From positions 223,299-287,298 of the forward strand of contig NZ_QCZH01000002.1 of NCBI RefSeq assembly GCF_003097655.1: a stretch of DNA of 64,000 nucleotides, given 5' to 3'. A program made the translations under genes and the position numbers. Every line of letters begins with the position of its first letter. Position 1 is the stretch's first letter. The stretch comes from Flavobacterium laiguense. Its GTDB lineage: Bacteria; Bacteroidota; Bacteroidia; Flavobacteriales; Flavobacteriaceae. The notes beneath the pieces are model-generated. The model had not been told where the DNA came from. It worked only from the letters and a program-made list of their open reading frames with translations, and ran no database searches. Below are positions 16,317 to 25,434 of the stretch, piece after piece.

Positions 16317-17594
16317 TTAAATAAAAGTTTCGTTGCCTTTTTCGGTATAATCCAAGTCAACATGAAAGGTTTCCTTCAGTTTCCACAGTGCCAATAAAGA
16401 AATAATAGATAATAAGGCACCAACGATCATACCCGATTTAAGAATATCTCCTTCGAAAAGGCGGTCACGAAAAAAACTATAGATTAAAATAATTAGCGGA
16501 AGCGAACCCCGAACAAAATTAGGAACAGTAGTAGTTACGGTAGCCCTGATATTAGTGCCGAATTGCTCGGCAGCTATGGTTACAAATAAAACCCAATACC
16601 CCACAGAGAATCCCATAGCAAAGCAAAGTAAATAAAAAGAGGAAGCAGAAATCCCGAATGCATTCAAATAAACAAAAACCATTATCAGATTAAAAATCAA
16701 AAACAAGCCCATGATTTTTTTTCGGCTTTTTAGCCATTGACTGAATAATCCGCTGGCAATATCCCCAAAAACCAAACCAGTGTAGCAAAAGGCAATTGCT
16801 TTTCCTGCGGCGATGGTTTCGGCTTGTTGTACGCCAAGGGCTTTGGCAAATTCGGGTGAGAAAGTAATCAGAACGCCCACCAAAAACCAAAGCGGAATCC
16901 CAATAAGAATGCATTGAAGGTATTTTGAAAACCTTTTTTTATCGGTAAACAAAGAAAGGAAATCCCCCTTTTTTTCTTCGCTTTGTTGAATTTGTTTGAA
17001 CATACCCGATTCGGTAATACTGATTCTTAAAAACAACAACAAGATGCCAAGAATTCCACCAGCATAATAACACAAACGCCAATCCTGAAAAACTTGATAG
17101 ACCAGATAGGCAGCAACAGCTCCAGAAACCCCTACCGAAGCAACAATCATGGTTCCGTAACCGCGTTTTTCTTTGGGCAATGATTCGGTAACCAAGGTGA
17201 TTCCGGCGCCCAATTCTCCAGCGAGTCCTATTCCAGCAATCAATCTCCAAAAAGCGTAACCACCAACGGTGGTGACCATTCCGTTGGCAATATTGGCAAC
17301 CGAATAAATTAATATCGAACCAAATAAAACGGATATTCTTCCTTTTTTATCCCCTAAAACCCCCCAAAGAATTCCTCCGAAAAGCATTCCGAACATTTGC
17401 ATGCTAATCAAATATTCTCCTTGATCCCGAATGGCATCGCCTGTTATTCCTAGGTCTTTGAGGCTATCGGTACGGACAATCCCAAAAAGCAGTAAATCAT
17501 AAATGTCTACAAAATAGCCTAGGGCGGCTACAATTACGGCAGCATTAAGAATGGATTTCGATTTTGTTGTTATTGTGTCAGGAATGCTATTCAT
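16317..17594 (-). CDS. MFS transporter, sugar-transporter-like
   Basis: A 425-residue major facilitator protein with 12 predicted membrane segments. Visible are the start motif ALGYFVDIYDLLLFGI, the loop 2-3 signature GGILWGVLGDKKGRISVLFGS (G..aD..GRr variant), and RLIAGIGLAGELGAGITLVTESLP, typical of the metabolite:H+ symporter group (sugar/organic-acid uptake, also SLC22-like). Substrate unknown. It is the first gene of a two-gene unit with the TauE permease. Confidence 0.85.
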   Translation of the reverse strand: MNSIPDTITTKSKSILNAAVIVAALGYFVDIYDLLLFGIVRTDSLKDLGITGDAIRDQGEYLISMQMFGMLFGGILWGVLGDKKGRISVLFGSILIYSVANIANGMVTTVGGYAFWRLIAGIGLAGELGAGITLVTESLPKEKRGYGTMIVASVGVSGAVAAYLVYQVFQDWRLCYYAGGILGILLLFLRISITESGMFKQIQQSEEKKGDFLSLFTDKKRFSKYLQCILIGIPLWFLVGVLITFSPEFAKALGVQQAETIAAGKAIAFCYTGLVFGDIASGLFSQWLKSRKKIMGLFLIFNLIMVFVYLNAFGISASSFYLLCFAMGFSVGYWVLFVTIAAEQFGTNIRATVTTTVPNFVRGSLPLIILIYSFFRDRLFEGDILKSGMIVGALLSIISLLALWKLKETFHVDLDYTEKGNETFI

Positions 17595-17684
17595 TAGGAT
17601 TTGGTCTTTATTTTTGGTTTGGTTAATTCGGTTTATTGGTCGTAAAGTTCTAAGAGGCTATGGTTTTCTTTTAAAACGCTCAGC

Positions 17685-17716
17685 CAAATATAATCGACAG
17701 GGATTTGTTGTGCAAG
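17685..17716 (-). promoter_or_regulatory. Promoter of the MFS-TauE unit
   Basis: Minus strand -7 element TATATTTG (17685-17692) and a CTTG box 20 bases upstream (17713-17716). About 90 bases precede the ATG at 17594. Confidence 0.5.
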
Positions 17717-18063
17717 TTTTAGGTCTTGGTTTGGTGCTATTTGCTTTATGGTAAATGAGTGGGTTTGAATGTTTTTTTTGTATAACTCTACTTTCTTACA
17801 AACAAAAAAAATAGTTGTTTTGTTGTAAAGCGGAAATACAGGAAAATAAAAGCAAATGAGCTTAGTACAGTTTGTAGATTTGTCATTTTGTATTTGATTT
17901 TTTACTTTAATGTGTTGGTATATAGATTGATGTGGTTTTTTTTGTGTTGATTGAATTCTAAATTGTAATGACTATTATTTTGGAGAAATAACATGTGATT
18001 TTAACTAATTTGGTTTGTTATATGTAGCTTATCTTTTTATTTTTTAATAGTTTAATATATTTA

Positions 18064-18079
18064 GTTAAGTTTGCTTAAC
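18064..18079 (+). promoter_or_regulatory. Palindrome overlapping a -7 element before the sigma gene
   Basis: GTTAAG-TTTG-CTTAAC is a perfect 6+6 inverted repeat. It contains TAAGTTTG (18066-18073), a match to TAnnTTTG, about 40 bases before the sigma start codon. It could be a promoter covered by an operator. No clear -33 box. Confidence 0.4.
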
Positions 18080-18113
18080 AGATATTAAACAAACCAACCC
18101 CCGAAAAATTGTT

Positions 18114-18725
18114 ATGAAATCACCATTGCAGTCTTTAGATGAGTCAATTATTTTATCAGAATTGGCATCAGGGAACGAAATGGCTTATACTTATTTCGTC
18201 GAGAAATATTGGCAAAAAGTTTTACAACATGCTCTGAGTTTTGTGAAATCATATCCTGTTGCCGAAGAGCTTACCCAAGATATATTTATCCAAATTTGGC
18301 AAAAAAGAGAGAAGCTATCCGAAGTAAAAAGTTTTGATAACTATCTTTTTATTGTAAGTCGCAATTTAATTATTACCCATATTCGTAAAAAGTTAGTCGA
18401 AACAGAATCTTTTAAAGGAGAAAAACTCCAAGAAATGTTTCTGAAACCAGATGAGCAATATGAGTATAAGGAGTTGGATCGAATTATAAACGAAGGAGCC
18501 AATCTTTTGGGAGAACCCAGACGTACTATTTTTTTATTAAGCCGTTTAGAAGGAAAAGATGCCGATTTTATCAGCGAAGAATTGGGTCTTGCCAAAAGGA
18601 CCATACGTTGGCATTTGTTGGAGGCCTTAAACTTCCTTAGAATCTACCTTAACAAGCATTATGGTATTCATTTATTGATCCTAATTTGTCTGGGATTCTA
18701 TTCGTTTATTGCTATTTTTTTGTGA
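18114..18725 (+). CDS. ECF RNA polymerase sigma factor (FecI-like)
   Basis: A 203-residue sigma-70 factor of the Bacteroidota ECF expansion. Region 2 is visible at residues 25-95 (YFVEKYWQKVLQHALSFVKS, ELTQDIFIQIWQKRE, FDNYLFIVSRNLIITHIRKK), region 4 at about 125-175 (EPRRTIFLLSRLEGKDADFISEELGLAKRTIRWHLLEALNFLR). The C-terminus has an extra hydrophobic tail (LLILICLGFYSFIAIFL) that could contact the membrane. It is the first gene of a sigma / FecR / SusC / SusD set, a known cell-surface signalling design in which an STN-bearing SusC signals to the anti-sigma factor. Confidence 0.92.
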   Translation: MKSPLQSLDESIILSELASGNEMAYTYFVEKYWQKVLQHALSFVKSYPVAEELTQDIFIQIWQKREKLSEVKSFDNYLFIVSRNLIITHIRKKLVETESFKGEKLQEMFLKPDEQYEYKELDRIINEGANLLGEPRRTIFLLSRLEGKDADFISEELGLAKRTIRWHLLEALNFLRIYLNKHYGIHLLILICLGFYSFIAIFL

Positions 18726-18852
18726 TTATTATTGGGCTCTAAATATTTTTTTACTCTTTTTTTAATTTTTTCACCATTTTCATTGCCACTTTAGTAAAGT
18801 ATCCTCGTCTTTATATAAGAAGGACATCCTTACTGGCTTAAATCTTTTAGTT

Positions 18853-20028
18853 ATGTATCAAAAAGAAGTGTTTAAAGAACTTATGTATCAGTTTGTTTCA
18901 GGAGAAATATCTCCTGAAGGGAAAGCACAGTTATTAAAAATGATTGATGATCCTCAATATGCAGACGATTTAGATTTTATACTTCGTGAAAATTATGATC
19001 GTATAGAACCAATTAAAGCAAATCCAGAATCTACTCAGCAATTCATTCAATCTCTTAGAGGCAAAATGAATAGTACTGAAGAAGAAGAAGAGGAAGAAGA
19101 AGCTGATTTTACTTTATTCAATTGGAGAAGATTGCTAGTTGCAGCTAGTGTAGTATTAGTTATGGGGCTTGGTTATTTTACATACAATCATTCTAAGCCA
19201 TCGCCAGTTATAGTAAGTAATGAAAAGAATAATGTGATAATGCCAGGAAGATCTGGAGCAATACTTACTTTAGGAGATGGATCTCAAATTGTTTTGGATA
19301 GTGTTGCAAATGGGGTTTTAGCGAATCAGAATAATACTGCTGTTTCTAAAAAGGATGGAGAATTGGTTTATACCGAAGGTAGTAATGCACATTCTGTAAT
19401 TAATAAAATGACAACACCGAGAGGAAGACAATATAAATTAGAATTATCGGATGGTACAAAAGTTTGGCTTAATGCTTCATCTTCTATCTCTTTTCCAACT
19501 TCTTTTTCGGATGATGAAAGAAGAGTGACCATAATAGGAGAAGCTTATTTTGAAGTGGCCAAAGATAAGAGTAAACCTTTTACGGTAACAGTTAATGATA
19601 TTGAAGTAAAAGTATTGGGTACTCATTTTAATATCAATGGGTATAATGATGAGGCCAAAATTAACACCACACTTATGGAAGGTAGTGTATTGGTAGGTAG
19701 AAAAGATAAAAAAGTACTTCTGAAACCGGGTCAGCAAGCCGAAATTAAAAATACGGGTGGTGTAAAGGTCAAAGATCTTGAGAATTTTGATGCGGTACTG
19801 GCTTGGAAAAAAGGGATGTTCCATTTTGAGAATGCCAGTCTTGAAACGGTATTGCGTCAATTAAGTCGTTGGTATGATGTAGATGTTGTTATAGATAAAG
19901 GGGTTGTTTCCAGAAATTTTGAAGGAGAAATAAACAGAGACTTAGAATTATCGCAAGTTTTGAAAATTTTAGAAGGAAATAATGTTCATTTTAAAATAGA
20001 AGGCAAAGTTTTGAGAGTAATGCCTTAA
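18853..20028 (+). CDS. FecR-family anti-sigma factor
   Basis: A 391-residue single-pass membrane protein. Residues 1-90 are the cytosolic sigma-binding part ending in an acidic run (EEEEEEEEAD), a membrane segment follows at about 94-113 (LLVAASVVLVMGLGYFTYN), then the periplasmic FecR domain (IMPGRSGAILTLGDGSQIVLDS; GRQYKLELSDGTKVWLNASSSI) and a C-terminal DUF4974 domain (FHFENASLETVLRQLSRWYDV). The usual role is to hold the ECF sigma at the membrane and release it on a signal from the STN domain of the linked SusC. Confidence 0.93.
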   Translation: MYQKEVFKELMYQFVSGEISPEGKAQLLKMIDDPQYADDLDFILRENYDRIEPIKANPESTQQFIQSLRGKMNSTEEEEEEEEADFTLFNWRRLLVAASVVLVMGLGYFTYNHSKPSPVIVSNEKNNVIMPGRSGAILTLGDGSQIVLDSVANGVLANQNNTAVSKKDGELVYTEGSNAHSVINKMTTPRGRQYKLELSDGTKVWLNASSSISFPTSFSDDERRVTIIGEAYFEVAKDKSKPFTVTVNDIEVKVLGTHFNINGYNDEAKINTTLMEGSVLVGRKDKKVLLKPGQQAEIKNTGGVKVKDLENFDAVLAWKKGMFHFENASLETVLRQLSRWYDVDVVIDKGVVSRNFEGEINRDLELSQVLKILEGNNVHFKIEGKVLRVMP

Positions 20029-20090
20029 GGATAAAGACAAATCGGGGAGACCCTTTTTTATAAAATATTTATTTGTGATCCAATAAAAAA

Positions 20091-20118
20091 GCCAGCAGAT
20101 GTTGGAAGCATCGCTGGC
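20091..20118 (+). promoter_or_regulatory. Hairpin 1 in the susC leader
   Basis: GCCAGC-A-GATG / CATC-GCTGGC, a 10-bp stem with one bulge and a 7-base loop. Only 3 bases before a second hairpin, with no T-run, so it is more likely a leader structure than a terminator. Confidence 0.45.
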
Positions 20119-20120
20119 TT

Positions 20121-20140
20121 GTTCCTTAGTACAAAGGAAC
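20121..20140 (+). promoter_or_regulatory. Hairpin 2 in the susC leader
   Basis: GTTCCTT (20121-20127) pairs with AAGGAAC (20134-20140), a perfect 7-bp stem with a 6-base loop, 70 bases before the susC start codon. Confidence 0.45.
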
Positions 20141-20210
20141 TATGACTGGAAAAACAGATAAATAGACCAAGCAAGGAAAATTTATTATTAACCAAAATCA
20201 TTACAAAAGT

Positions 20211-23200
20211 ATGAAATTATTACCAAAATGCAAGTCAAGAAATTCTTGGCTTACACCTAAATTCTGGAAAGTTATGAAATTAACGTCCATATTGATAATT
20301 GCTTTGACATTAAATGTTTCGGCAGCAGTATCTTCACAAACGATAACTTTCTCCGGGAAGAACGTAACAGCAAAAAAAATGTTATCTGTTATAAAAGAAC
20401 AAACAACCTATGTTTTTTTCTATGATGTGACCATTTTAAATAATGTTAAACCCATCTCAATAGACGTAAAAAACGCATCAATTGAAACGGTTTTGCAAGA
20501 AGCTTTCAAAAATGCACCTGTAAAATGGATTATTCAAGGTAAAACAATTTCTTTAATTCCAAAAGTAGAGAATACGATAAAGAAAACAAAGATTGCACCG
20601 GTTAGCAGAAAAATAAAAGGTAGGGTTGTCAATGAAAAAGGGGAATCGTTAGCTGGAGTAAATATATTGGCTAAAGGCACAAAAGTTTCTACACAGACTG
20701 ATGTTGACGGCTCTTTTGAAATTGAAATTCCAGATGATGTGACTGTATTAGTTGTTACTTATATAGGTTTACAAGATCAGGAAGTTAAGATTATTAATGA
20801 TGGACCACTCAATATTGTATTAAAAGAAGTTGGACAACAAATGAATGAAGTAATTGTTGTTGGGTATGGTTCTCAGAATAGAAGAACGGTGAGTACTTCG
20901 GTTTCTAAATTAGATAAAAAAGTTTTAGAAAACGTACCTTATTCTAATGTAACACAAGCATTGCAAGGGAATGTGAGTGGTGTAGTTGTTCGTACTGCAT
21001 CTGGTCAACCGGGTAAAGCGTCAAGTATTATAGTTCGTGGTGGTACTTCTATTGATAATCCTGCAGGAGCTACACCATTATATATTGTTGATGGGGTTAT
21101 TCGTAGCCAAATTGATGATATTAACTCGGCCGATATTGCTTCATTGCAAGTATTAAAAGACGCAGCATCAACTTCCATTTATGGTGCACGTGGGTCTAAT
21201 GGGGTAGTTATTATTACGACTTCTGTTGGTAAAGTTGGGAAAACTAAAATTACTTATGGGTATTCTTCTCAATTCAGTCAAGTTGCCAAAGAATACAAAT
21301 TTTTGGGCGGAGAAGACTTTATACGATTATCTCGTTTGGGAGTTAAAAATGCTGCCGATATTATGGGTGGTACACGTCCTAATGCTAGAGACAATCAATT
21401 AGTTGGGGCAACTCCTTATGGAACTGGGAATAATTTAAATAATAATACAGCTTTTGCCACTTTATTGAAATCTAGTTTGTCTGCAGAAACGATAGCCTCC
21501 TTACAAGCTAAAGGCTGGGAAGAAATGGTAGATCCTCTTAATACATCCAATACAATTATGTTTAAAAGTACAGATTGGAATGATGTTTTGTTTCAAGATG
21601 CTTTGACGCAAAATCATAATTTAAATTTTAGTGGAGGGACAGATAAAAGCCTTTTCGATTTAAGTTTAGGATATTTAAAAGGAGATGGGGTTACAATCTT
21701 TACAGGTTACGAAAGATTTACTGCAAAGATGAATGCTTCTTTTACTTTGGCCGATAATTTTACTTTAAATGGTAAAATGTTATATGCTAGATCAAATAAC
21801 AATCAAGTAGTGAGCAATAGTGTTGTCTTTAATAGGTATTTAGGAAATGCTCCAACTACAAAATTCTTATTAGAAGATGGTACATTAGCTCCGGGTCAGA
21901 ATAACATAAACGGAAATCCATTGTATCAAATGGGGAAAGTAAAAGGGATTAATGAAAATGAAAAATTGCAATTAGCAATTGATGGAGATTTAAGACTTAC
22001 AAAAGATTTAGTTTTTACACCATCGATGTCATTGTATAGTGAAAATACTTCCGGAAATGTTTTTCAACAAGCCTTTCTAAGTGGAAATACGGGGTTAGTT
22101 GATAATACTCGACCAGCTTCTCAAGTAAATAATCGTTTGTTTCAAACACAATTCGAAGGGGTTTTTACGTATACGAAATCGATTGATGAAGTAGGTAATT
22201 TTCAAGCGAAATTAGGGGCTTCCAATTATGGAAGAACTATAAAATCATTTAATGCTTCAGGAAAAGGAAGTCCTTCAGATCTTGCACAAACATTAGATTC
22301 TTCTCCAATTCCAGTTTCAGTTTATGCCAATAATACCAAATTGGTAATGAATGGCGTTTTCGGACGTTTGAATTACGATTATAAAAACAGGTATTTATTT
22401 ACGGGATCTTTCCGTTATGATGGCGCTTCAAATTTAGGACCAGACAATAAATACGGTTTTTTTCCTGGTGTATCTGTAGGATGGAATGCTCATGAAGAAG
22501 AATTTTGGAAAGTAATGCCAACAGTTGTGTCTTCATTCAAATTAAGAGGAAGTTTTGGTATCAATGGAAATTTAGGAACCTTGGGCGATTTTCAAGCTGG
22601 AGGATTGTATTCAGGGTCTACCAACGGAATTGCCAATAATTACAACGGTCAATCGGCTATTGTTAACTCTCAAATTGCCAATCCTGGGTTGAAATGGGAG
22701 CAATCACAAACGAACAACATTGGTTTTGATTTAGGGATTAACCAAGATAGAATTAGATTAATTGGGGATTTTTATAACAAATTGACTTCGGATTTATTAA
22801 CCAATTTGACATTACCTTCTAATAGTGGATTCTCAACAGTTTTGACCAATCTTGGTGGTTTAAGAAGTAAAGGATTCGAAATGGAATTGGCAGCAAATAT
22901 TTACAATCAAAATGATTTGAAAATTAATGCTGGATTTATTATATCTCACAATACCAATGTTATCGAAACACTTCCTTACAATGGAAATTTAAACAACAGA
23001 ATTGGTGGTACTCAAATTTGGGATGCTGGAAGTGGATCGTATGTATATGTAGGTGGATCACAAGAAGGACAAAAAATTGGAGATTTTTACGCTCATAAAC
23101 AATTGTATATTCTTCCAACACAAGCCGCTGCGGATGCCTATAATGCAACAACAAAAGATACTTATGTGACTAAAACGAATGCAGCAGGTGGAAATCCAAA

Positions 23201-23858
23201 TGGAATTAAATATCCTGGAGACGCTGTTTTTGAAGACACAGATGCCAATGGTGTTATCGACAGTAAAGACAGAACCTTTATGGGGAATATGTTTCCTAAA
23301 TATGTAGGAGGTTTTAATTTTGATGTAAGTTATAAAGGATTTTCATTAGTGGTAAGAACAGATTATTCTTTAGGGGCAACAATATACAATGAAGCCAGAG
23401 CTCGTTTTGTAGGTCAATTTCAAGGGAATTATGGGTTGCTAGCCGAAAGTTTACAATCTTGGCAAAAAGAAGGAGACATTACAGATGTACCTCGTTATCG
23501 TTGGGCTGATCAAACCAATCAAAATAACTTATTTAGATCTGAAGCCAGTGGAGCAGCTTATAACACAAATATGTTTCAAGGAAATAGCCGTTATTATGAA
23601 AGTGGGGATTATTTATGTTTAAGAGAAATCACTTTAGGATATACCGTTCCTACTTCTTTTGTAAATAAAATAAAATTGGCATCGGCTCGTCTTTATCTAA
23701 CGGGAAGTAATCTTCATTATTTTACTAAATATAAAGGTTTAAATCCTGAAGTTCAAGGTATAGATGGAGGGTCTAGTCAAGGTTTAAATTCGGCTGGAGC
23801 TACAGGAACCTATCCTGTACCAAGAAATATTATACTTGGATTAAATGTAAGTCTGTAA
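20211..23858 (+). CDS. SusC/RagA TonB-dependent outer-membrane transporter with STN domain
   Basis: A 1215-residue outer-membrane importer, paired with the SusD lipoprotein to take up oligosaccharides. Domains in order: signal peptide (about 25-45), secretin/TonB short N-terminal (STN) domain at about 50-100 (KMLSVIKEQTTYVFFYD), a carboxypeptidase-D-like regulatory domain at about 128-205 (KIKGRVVNEKGESLAGVNILAKG), the SusC plug (EVIVVGYGSQNRRTVSTSV; DGVIRSQIDDINSADIASLQVLKDAASTSIYGARG-type segment) and a beta-barrel ending in PRNIILGLNVSL. The STN domain fits the upstream sigma/anti-sigma pair. Substrate inferred from neighbours to be sialylated glycans. Confidence 0.95.
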   Translation: MKLLPKCKSRNSWLTPKFWKVMKLTSILIIALTLNVSAAVSSQTITFSGKNVTAKKMLSVIKEQTTYVFFYDVTILNNVKPISIDVKNASIETVLQEAFKNAPVKWIIQGKTISLIPKVENTIKKTKIAPVSRKIKGRVVNEKGESLAGVNILAKGTKVSTQTDVDGSFEIEIPDDVTVLVVTYIGLQDQEVKIINDGPLNIVLKEVGQQMNEVIVVGYGSQNRRTVSTSVSKLDKKVLENVPYSNVTQALQGNVSGVVVRTASGQPGKASSIIVRGGTSIDNPAGATPLYIVDGVIRSQIDDINSADIASLQVLKDAASTSIYGARGSNGVVIITTSVGKVGKTKITYGYSSQFSQVAKEYKFLGGEDFIRLSRLGVKNAADIMGGTRPNARDNQLVGATPYGTGNNLNNNTAFATLLKSSLSAETIASLQAKGWEEMVDPLNTSNTIMFKSTDWNDVLFQDALTQNHNLNFSGGTDKSLFDLSLGYLKGDGVTIFTGYERFTAKMNASFTLADNFTLNGKMLYARSNNNQVVSNSVVFNRYLGNAPTTKFLLEDGTLAPGQNNINGNPLYQMGKVKGINENEKLQLAIDGDLRLTKDLVFTPSMSLYSENTSGNVFQQAFLSGNTGLVDNTRPASQVNNRLFQTQFEGVFTYTKSIDEVGNFQAKLGASNYGRTIKSFNASGKGSPSDLAQTLDSSPIPVSVYANNTKLVMNGVFGRLNYDYKNRYLFTGSFRYDGASNLGPDNKYGFFPGVSVGWNAHEEEFWKVMPTVVSSFKLRGSFGINGNLGTLGDFQAGGLYSGSTNGIANNYNGQSAIVNSQIANPGLKWEQSQTNNIGFDLGINQDRIRLIGDFYNKLTSDLLTNLTLPSNSGFSTVLTNLGGLRSKGFEMELAANIYNQNDLKINAGFIISHNTNVIETLPYNGNLNNRIGGTQIWDAGSGSYVYVGGSQEGQKIGDFYAHKQLYILPTQAAADAYNATTKDTYVTKTNAAGGNPNGIKYPGDAVFEDTDANGVIDSKDRTFMGNMFPKYVGGFNFDVSYKGFSLVVRTDYSLGATIYNEARARFVGQFQGNYGLLAESLQSWQKEGDITDVPRYRWADQTNQNNLFRSEASGAAYNTNMFQGNSRYYESGDYLCLREITLGYTVPTSFVNKIKLASARLYLTGSNLHYFTKYKGLNPEVQGIDGGSSQGLNSAGATGTYPVPRNIILGLNVSL

Positions 23859-23876
23859 ATTTTAATATTAAACAAC

Positions 23877-25340
23877 ATGAAAAATAAATATATATTATAT
23901 TCTATCTTATTCGCTTGTCTCTCGCTATTGAATTCTTGCGCAGACGACTTAAACTTAGAATCCGAAAGTGTAATCACTTCTGACGTTTTTTGGAAAACAG
24001 AGGATGATGCAAAGGCAGCTATCAATGGATTGTATTTTAATTTTAGAACACAAACGCAACAAAATTATTATTTATTGGGGGGTGCAAGAAGTGCGGAAAT
24101 TAAAGGAGGTAATCAATCGCCATTAACTTTAGCGAATTATTACAACAACAATCTTACGGCTCAAAATGTAGATGTAGATTGGGCTGGTCTATATACTGTT
24201 GTACAACAAGCGAATCTAATTTTGAAGTATGTCCCAACTATTCAGTTTAGTCCATCTACTTTAAACGAGCAAAAAAGGTATCTGGCTCAAGCCTATACGA
24301 TGAGAGCTTTGGCTTATTTTATTATGGCCCGTTCTTGGGGGGGTGTTCCGATCGTTACAACACCAACAGAGAATACGAATCAAAACGAATATATTGTTCC
24401 GCGTAACACTTTGGCTGAAACTTTTGCATTCATTAAATCGGATATTGATTTGGCTCTTGCTAATTTTCCGGATGCAAATAATAATAAAGTGCAATTGTCT
24501 AAATCAGCCGCATATGCTTTAAAAGCGGACGTGAATTTATGGACTGCTAAACAATTGGCAGGTGGAGCTACAGATTTGAACATTGCTCTAGATGCCATAA
24601 ATGCGATTGCTGCAGGTCCCGCTTTATTGCCTAATTATAAAGACGTATTCAATTACGCGAATAAAGGAAATAATGAAGTGCTTTTTGCGGTTCGTTATTC
24701 ATTGACGGATGTTCCTTCAAATTTATCGGATAACTGGAATTCTTTTATGTATGTTGGGCCAAATGATTATTCAGGTGCTACAACTGCAGAAGCAATTGCA
24801 ATGTTTGGAACACTGGGTTCCGGGTCTGGTAATGCGGGTATTTCCAGAGTACAACCCGATCCTGCACGTTTTAATTTTGCAGCCACTGACGCTCGAAAAG
24901 GTGCCACTTACTTAACCCTAAGAAACACTGCAAATACTGCAGATGTGGTTACGGGTTTAATGAAATACAACGGTACTGTTGATGGTACATTAAGACGATT
25001 TACCAGTGACATCATTATTTATCGTTGGGCAGATATTTTATTGATGAAAGCCGAAATAAAGAATGCTTTGGGGCAAGATCCAACTCTAGAGATGAATCAA
25101 GTGATGCAAAGAGCTGATGCTACTGCTGCATTTACCAATTCTTCACAAGCTGCTAATGATGATGTTATTTTAAAAGAACGTCTAAAAGAACTAGCTTTTG
25201 AAGGGAAATCATGGTGGGATTTAGTTCGTTTTAATAAAACGGCGACTGTTCCATCTATGGCTGGGAAACAAATAGTATTCCCAATATCTCAAAACACAAT
25301 TAACTACAATCCAAAAGTAACCCAAAATCCTGGGTACTAA
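23877..25340 (+). CDS. SusD/RagB surface glycan-binding lipoprotein
   Basis: A 487-residue lipoprotein: lipobox LLNSC with Cys 21, followed by ADDLN, an acidic export signal as in surface lipoproteins of Bacteroidota. It has the family's N-terminal DVFWKTEDDAKAAINGLY and TPR-like helices (RYLAQAYTMRALAYFIMARSWGGVPIVT), and the C-terminal SusD domain with IIIYRWADILLMKAEIKNALG and RLKELAFEGKSWWDLVRF. It caps the SusC barrel and binds sugar. It starts 18 bases after susC. Confidence 0.95.
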   Translation: MKNKYILYSILFACLSLLNSCADDLNLESESVITSDVFWKTEDDAKAAINGLYFNFRTQTQQNYYLLGGARSAEIKGGNQSPLTLANYYNNNLTAQNVDVDWAGLYTVVQQANLILKYVPTIQFSPSTLNEQKRYLAQAYTMRALAYFIMARSWGGVPIVTTPTENTNQNEYIVPRNTLAETFAFIKSDIDLALANFPDANNNKVQLSKSAAYALKADVNLWTAKQLAGGATDLNIALDAINAIAAGPALLPNYKDVFNYANKGNNEVLFAVRYSLTDVPSNLSDNWNSFMYVGPNDYSGATTAEAIAMFGTLGSGSGNAGISRVQPDPARFNFAATDARKGATYLTLRNTANTADVVTGLMKYNGTVDGTLRRFTSDIIIYRWADILLMKAEIKNALGQDPTLEMNQVMQRADATAAFTNSSQAANDDVILKERLKELAFEGKSWWDLVRFNKTATVPSMAGKQIVFPISQNTINYNPKVTQNPGY

Positions 25341-25360
25341 TTTAGATTAAAATTTTACCG

Positions 25361-25404
25361 TTGACTGATTGAGTCGAAAATTTAAAAATTTTCGGCTTGG
25401 TCAA
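25361..25404 (+). promoter_or_regulatory. Intercistronic hairpin between susD and nanA
   Basis: TTGAC / GTCAA outer stem (25361-25365, 25400-25404) and an inner stem GTCGAAAAT / ATTTTCGGC (25373-25381, 25388-25396). No T-run. It may act as a processing or stability element that makes susCD mRNA more abundant than the enzyme genes. Confidence 0.45.
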
Positions 25405-25434
25405 TTAACACCCATAATTTAACGATAAAACATC

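Larger units (their letters stand above)
17595..18113. other. Intergenic region between divergent units (519 bp)
   Basis: Holds the promoter of the minus-strand MFS gene and, near 18066, a promoter-like element for the ECF sigma gene. A 67-codon frame starting inside the MFS gene runs into it, but has no coding features. The rest is AT-rich and no other gene or repeat was seen. Confidence 0.6.

Noticed and set aside
17551..17754. A 67-codon plus-strand frame starting inside the MFS gene
   Set aside because: It is antisense to the MFS start, rich in Trp, Phe and Leu with no domain, and runs over the promoter of the minus-strand gene.
20091..20140. Terminator between the FecR and SusC genes
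   Set aside because: The hairpins are not followed by a T-run, and the genes are usually expressed as a set.
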